Positions 15,365 through 18,680 of a stretch of DNA of 18,680 nucleotides are shown piece by piece. Where the stretch lies: NCBI GenBank assembly GCA_045612365.1, contig JAZKYY010000002.1, positions 1 to 18,680 on the forward strand, in the 5' to 3' direction. Under the pieces are notes generated by a model that had not been told where the DNA came from, made no database searches, and saw nothing but the letters and a program-made list of their open reading frames with translations. The position numbers and the translations under genes are program-made. Positions within the stretch are counted from its first letter, which is position 1. Every line of letters begins with the position of its first letter. The DNA comes from RGIG9608 sp045612365. Lineage in GTDB: Bacteria; Bacteroidota; Bacteroidia; Bacteroidales; Paludibacteraceae.

Positions 15365-15438
15365 AGCCTCTTGTCGGATTCGAACCAACGACCCCGAGAT
15401 TACAAATCACGTGCTCTGGCCAACTGAGCTAAAGAGGC
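15365..15438 (-). tRNA. tRNA-Thr (anticodon UGU)
   Basis: The 74-nt minus-strand sequence folds as a cloverleaf. The acceptor stem is GCCTCTT/AAGAGGC, the D arm AGCTCAGTTGGCCAGAGC, the T arm GTTGGTTCGAATCCGAC, and the anticodon loop TTTGTAA gives UGU, so it reads ACA and related threonine codons. The discriminator is U and CCA is not encoded. The anticodon stem CGTGA/TCTCG has one U-U mismatch at its middle pair. The 5' end lies about 3 nt after the SRP RNA, so RNase P cleavage would separate the two. Confidence 0.95.
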
Positions 15439-15441
15439 GAA

Positions 15442-15542
15442 CCGAGTAAGCTACCTACATCGCACCGCTACGACCTCCTACCCTTGCTGCGGTCAAGCCC
15501 TGGGGGAATTCAAAGGGAGCTGGTCGTGGAGGACTTACTCGA
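15442..15542 (-). ncRNA. ffs: Signal recognition particle RNA (4.5S-like, small bacterial type)
   Basis: The minus-strand transcript of about 101 nt contains the apical SRP signature: CCAGG, a small loop and then CCGCAGCAAGGGT, corresponding to the Ffh-binding domain of 4.5S RNA. The 3' part carries GCGATGTAGGTAGC, comparable with GGGATGTAGCTGGC of E. coli. The termini pair perfectly (CGAGTAAG with CTTACTCG), closing a single long hairpin. This RNA forms SRP with Ffh and delivers membrane and secretory proteins to FtsY. It has its own TAnnTTTG promoter and is followed directly by tRNA-Thr. The call rests on motif and fold reading, not on a covariance model. Confidence 0.88.
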
Positions 15543-15545
15543 CGG

Positions 15546-15553
15546 CAAAAGTA
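15546..15553 (-). promoter_or_regulatory. Predicted -7 promoter element for SRP RNA
   Basis: TACTTTTG on the minus strand matches TAnnTTTG exactly and ends about 4 nt before the predicted 5' end of the SRP RNA. The 13-mer TTATTACTTTTGC around it is identical to that at the operon promoter at 15314-15321. No clear TTTG -33 element lies at the standard distance. Confidence 0.6.
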
Positions 15554-15586
15554 ATAATTTTTTACAAATAATCCACCTAAATATAA

Positions 15587-15622
15587 CAAAAAAAAGAAGT
15601 CCTTTTTTCAAGGACTCCTCTT
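15587..15622 (-). terminator. Intrinsic terminator of the large T9SS cargo gene
   Basis: On the minus strand, GAGTCCTT pairs with AAGGACTTC (one G-T or slipped position allowed) around a short A-rich loop, followed by a run of eight T. It lies 30-65 bp after the stop codon of the large gene and just before the SRP promoter region. Confidence 0.8.
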
Positions 15623-15653
15623 TTTAATTCAATCTCCTTCAATAAGAGATTTT

Positions 15654-18600
15654 TTATTTCTTTTCAAGTTTAACTGCTTTCAAGACTTTATCGTCTTTAT
15701 CAATAACTTGCAAAACATACATACCTTTTTCTCCGTTCACTTGAAGATTTACCAATTCGCCATCAGTAACATTTTTGCTTTGAGAATAAATGCATTTTCC
15801 TTCCATGTTTACAATCAAGAACGTATAATCACCGCCTTGTGGGAATAGCATCGACACTCTTTCAACAAATGGGTTTGGATATACCTTCAACTCGTTTTCT
15901 ACAGCAACTGCATCTAAACCAACTGTGCGGTCAACCACAACAATATCTTTGTATTGCTCTTCAGTTTCTGCCCAGTCATTTACAAGTTTGAGGTAAACTC
16001 TAAATGGATTGCAAGCATCAGCGTTACTTGCTGTTGCACTACCAGAAGTTGCATTGTAAGCAACTGGAGTAACAGTTCCATTTCCACCTGTATAACGCCA
16101 TTGTGGAGTTGTTTCTACAACATACGCTCCTGGAATCATAGGGCAACCTGCAGCTGGTTGATCTCCCATAAATGATTCGTAAAGATCATTCAATGTACTT
16201 TCACCATCGCTATTAATCTTCGGAGTAGTAGAATAATAACCCACTGCTTCCGCCGTTCCGTTACCCCAGTTAGGGAATACGGTACGAACAGTATCGCGAA
16301 TTGTTTTTTGAATAGTTTCATCAAATGTCCAATAACCCTTCAAATCAGCAGGAGCTGAACCTTTTTCAAATCCAAGCATTGCAGTACGAACTTCGTCTGT
16401 AGTCAACACTTTTGTCCAGCATTGAACTTCGTCAATAATACCATTGAAACCAGCTTTATAAGTTCCACTTGCTCCTACATACAAACGAGTAAATCGACGA
16501 TTGAAAGCACCTGAGTTTGTATTAGAACCTGATTGACAACCATCATCATATACTTTTCTGTCTAACAAATGAGCTACTTGACGACCATTAATCCACATAG
16601 TTTCATAACCATCAGCATCCAAAGCTACAGCCATGTGATACCAAACACCTTTTTGCAAAGCTTCTCCATTGGTCATTCCATTTTGAGCATTATCATGTGC
16701 ATCCCATCCACAAACATTAAATGAAAGTTCATTTTCAACACATTCTCCAACTTTACTGTTGTATGAATTTAACTTTCCTGCTCCTTTTGGACGAATTTGA
16801 CACCAGAATTCACCCCAGTTGTTTTGTGGCCAGTCGCAAGTATAGTCAGTTTTGTAAAGTAAGTTGATACCTTGTGTACTATGAATCAAATCGTTTACTT
16901 TGAACCACATACAGTATGTATAAGGAGCTTTTTTAGCAAACTCAGTATTTGTAGCATCATTAGGATCATTAATGCGAGCAACAAAAGCATAAGGGTCTCC
17001 CACTTTCAAACCTTTTGATACAGTTCCATCAGCATCACGGCTTGTATACGATAATGTTGCTTGTTCTGTATGGTTATCAGCTATCTCTGTTTTATCAGTT
17101 GTAAGTGTTTTAATTTCAGGAACAGCACCAGTAGATTCAGGAGAAATTTGAATCAAACCTGGAGTTATAACACCGTTGATACTAACGTCGTAAGAACCAA
17201 TGTTTGCCAAACCTGCATCAAAAGTAACACGTGTTACACCATTTTCAGTAGCTACAGTTACTTGAGTAGCAGAGTTTTTGATAATCCAATCTGCAGTAGA
17301 GTGTTCTGGATCGGCAAACTCAATATAGAATGATTCATTTGGTTTGATTACAGGTTTGCTAATTACTACATCATCTATTTGAGTATAATCACTAGCATCC
17401 AAGTAGCTAGTCCATGCTATATCTGATTTAGTTACACCATCAGGAGCAACAGTGCATACACCGATACGAACTCTCTTAGTAGCATCCAAGTCAAAAGGAA
17501 CATTTACTACATAAGCAGCCCAAGATGTTGTAGCAGTAACCAACTGAGCTTCTTTTCCTTCTTGTTGTGCCCACATTTCGAAATACCACGCATCAACTTC
17601 GTCGTTGTATGTTGGGACATAGTTTCCACTTCCAGAACCAGAACTGCTTCCAGAACCAGAATCAGCTGTTACGTGCAATTCAAAGTCAACCATACATCCA
17701 CCATTTGCGGCAGTGAGGTTTGAAGATGCATTAGCATTTGTACGCCCACAAGAGTAGTCAGCACCATAATCTACACCACCATCTTCATTCCAATCCGCTG
17801 TATAGCGCATAGTATAAGTACCTAATTCTACATTATTAGGAATAGTAAATGTAGGAGGAGTCCATGCCGTAGATGTAGAGTAAGAAGCACGACCAGCCAC
17901 ATATTCATTAGCATCAGTAAAATCACCATCATTATTCCAGTCAACATAGATGTAACCCAACATCCATTCTCCACTTGCTGTTACAGAAGTTGTAATGGTT
18001 TCTCCACGTTTAACTTCCAACGATTTTGTTGCACGCAAGTCTGTGTATAAAGGTTGGTAATAACCATTATCAATAGAACCACTAGCAAGATATGCACCAT
18101 TGCTACCGTTAAATGACAAACCTGTAACTGCACGATCATAACCACGTGTATTATTTCCGCTAATAGTACAAGATAATGTAGCAGCACGTACAGCAGTTTC
18201 TTGTTCTTCTGGTTCGGGATCTGGTTCGGGATCTGGAGTAGAACCACCTGCACCTGCATCAGCTACAGGGCAATCCCAAATCAATCTTAAATCAACACCT
18301 TTGTATGTTGTTTTCAACACTTCTGATTCTGTAATTGTTGGTTTTACAGGAGAGAATGTTTCACCAGCTTTTTTCACTGACATTTCACCAATCAACATTT
18401 TGAAGTCTGCAGTTGCGTTCACAAATCTCAAACCAAGAACAGCCAATGTACTACCATTGAATGCAGTCCATGTGCTAGTTGGAACTGAGAAGTATTGCCA
18501 TTCTTCAGATGCAGAAACCGCACCAACAGGACGAGCATTAGCTGTACCTTCTGAACCTTCTTTTGAACCTACAAGTTGAACTGTAGCTTTTCCGCTCAAC

Positions 18601-18680
18601 ACTTTGTAACGAATAGTGAATTCGTAACCAGTAGCAAGAGGAAATTGTGTTTTGAACAAGTGCAAGTAAACAGAAGTGTT
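15654..18680 (-). CDS. Secreted multidomain surface protein with T9SS sorting domain, 5' end missing
   Basis: The frame stays open to the window edge, so only the C-terminal ~1008 residues are present; the apparent start at 18665 is an internal TTG. Numbering from there, residues ~1-125 look like a beta-sandwich, carbohydrate-binding-like module (YKVLSGKATVQLVG, SASEEWQYFSVPTSTW). A PDPEPDPEPEEQE linker follows, then a GEVED-like domain at ~235-330 (YIYVDWNNDGDFTDANEY, TADWNEDGGVDYG) and a Gly-Ser linker at ~333-345. Next are fibronectin-like modules (~350-510), a LamG/concanavalin-like domain at ~580-770 (YTYCMWFKVND, WYHMAVALDADGYETMWING) and a C-terminal T9SS type A sorting domain (LKVYPNPFVERV to the end). 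The segment VDAWYFEMWAQQ with TTSWAAYVVNVPFD recalls accessory regions of Bacteroidota GH85 endo-beta-N-acetylglucosaminidases. A catalytic domain, if any, lies outside the window. Confidence 0.88.
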   Translation of the reverse strand, partial: NTSVYLHLFKTQFPLATGYEFTIRYKVLSGKATVQLVGSKEGSEGTANARPVGAVSASEEWQYFSVPTSTWTAFNGSTLAVLGLRFVNATADFKMLIGEMSVKKAGETFSPVKPTITESEVLKTTYKGVDLRLIWDCPVADAGAGGSTPDPEPDPEPEEQETAVRAATLSCTISGNNTRGYDRAVTGLSFNGSNGAYLASGSIDNGYYQPLYTDLRATKSLEVKRGETITTSVTASGEWMLGYIYVDWNNDGDFTDANEYVAGRASYSTSTAWTPPTFTIPNNVELGTYTMRYTADWNEDGGVDYGADYSCGRTNANASSNLTAANGGCMVDFELHVTADSGSGSSSGSGSGNYVPTYNDEVDAWYFEMWAQQEGKEAQLVTATTSWAAYVVNVPFDLDATKRVRIGVCTVAPDGVTKSDIAWTSYLDASDYTQIDDVVISKPVIKPNESFYIEFADPEHSTADWIIKNSATQVTVATENGVTRVTFDAGLANIGSYDVSINGVITPGLIQISPESTGAVPEIKTLTTDKTEIADNHTEQATLSYTSRDADGTVSKGLKVGDPYAFVARINDPNDATNTEFAKKAPYTYCMWFKVNDLIHSTQGINLLYKTDYTCDWPQNNWGEFWCQIRPKGAGKLNSYNSKVGECVENELSFNVCGWDAHDNAQNGMTNGEALQKGVWYHMAVALDADGYETMWINGRQVAHLLDRKVYDDGCQSGSNTNSGAFNRRFTRLYVGASGTYKAGFNGIIDEVQCWTKVLTTDEVRTAMLGFEKGSAPADLKGYWTFDETIQKTIRDTVRTVFPNWGNGTAEAVGYYSTTPKINSDGESTLNDLYESFMGDQPAAGCPMIPGAYVVETTPQWRYTGGNGTVTPVAYNATSGSATASNADACNPFRVYLKLVNDWAETEEQYKDIVVVDRTVGLDAVAVENELKVYPNPFVERVSMLFPQGGDYTFLIVNMEGKCIYSQSKNVTDGELVNLQVNGEKGMYVLQVIDKDDKVLKAVKLEKK
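18211..18234 (-). repeat. 12-bp tandem repeat encoding the PDPEP linker
   Basis: The unit GGTTCGGGATCT occurs twice in a row (18211-18222, 18223-18234) inside the large secreted-protein gene, encoding the repeated acidic proline linker DPEPDPEP on the minus strand. It is a whole number of codons, so copy-number change would keep frame and alter linker length. Confidence 0.7.

Noticed and set aside
17981..18579. Extra frames on both strands inside the large secreted-protein gene
   Set aside because: They are shadows of the repetitive, low-complexity coding sequence of the real gene.
18663..18665. Start codon of the large secreted protein
   Set aside because: The codon is TTG and the frame remains open to the window edge with no signal peptide, so the true start lies outside.

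Overview
The window looks like chromosomal DNA from an AT-rich Bacteroidota bacterium, most likely a Bacteroidales member with a type IX secretion system (T9SS). The evidence is a C-terminal T9SS sorting domain, promoter cores matching the Bacteroidota -7 consensus TAnnTTTG, several lipoproteins and envelope proteins of Bacteroidota-restricted type, and a Bacteroidota-like SRP RNA next to tRNA-Thr. This rests on family recognition by eye, not on a database search.

Layout, left to right. (1) 1-2800 is an accessory island: a type II restriction-modification pair on the minus strand (C5-cytosine methyltransferase, then an overlapping restriction endonuclease). On its left is repeat-bearing non-coding DNA. 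On its right is a long, nested palindrome of about 160 bp ending in an attC-like GTTAGCT box. (2) 3059-8752, plus strand: phosphoglycerate mutase gpmI, then three tightly packed genes for periplasmic folding factors (a two-rotamase PPIase, a rotamase-less SurA-like lipoprotein and a SurA-type PPIase). (3) 8760-15288, minus strand: nine closely spaced genes that read as one operon. In transcription order they are a DUF4199-type membrane protein, a GT2 glycosyltransferase, a membrane-anchored conserved protein, a nitroreductase, a lipoprotein and beta-barrel pair (DUF6452/DUF6048-like), an HD phosphohydrolase, and the two halves of a UshA-type 5'-nucleotidase as separate lipoproteins in swapped order. 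(4) 15313-15622, minus strand: a compact RNA block in which SRP RNA is followed after about 3 nt by tRNA-Thr(UGU), with its own promoter and terminator. The promoter of the nine-gene operon overlaps that terminator. (5) 15654-18680: the 3' part of a large secreted multidomain protein with GEVED-like, LamG-like and T9SS sorting domains; its 5' end lies outside the window.

The functional theme of the core genes is the cell envelope: chaperones for outer-membrane protein assembly, lipoproteins, a beta-barrel protein, lipid-linked glycosyl transfer, SRP targeting RNA, and a T9SS cargo that may belong to a glycoside-hydrolase-type surface enzyme. The least ordinary parts are the restriction-modification island with its palindromic border, the split nucleotidase and the SRP RNA-tRNA unit.
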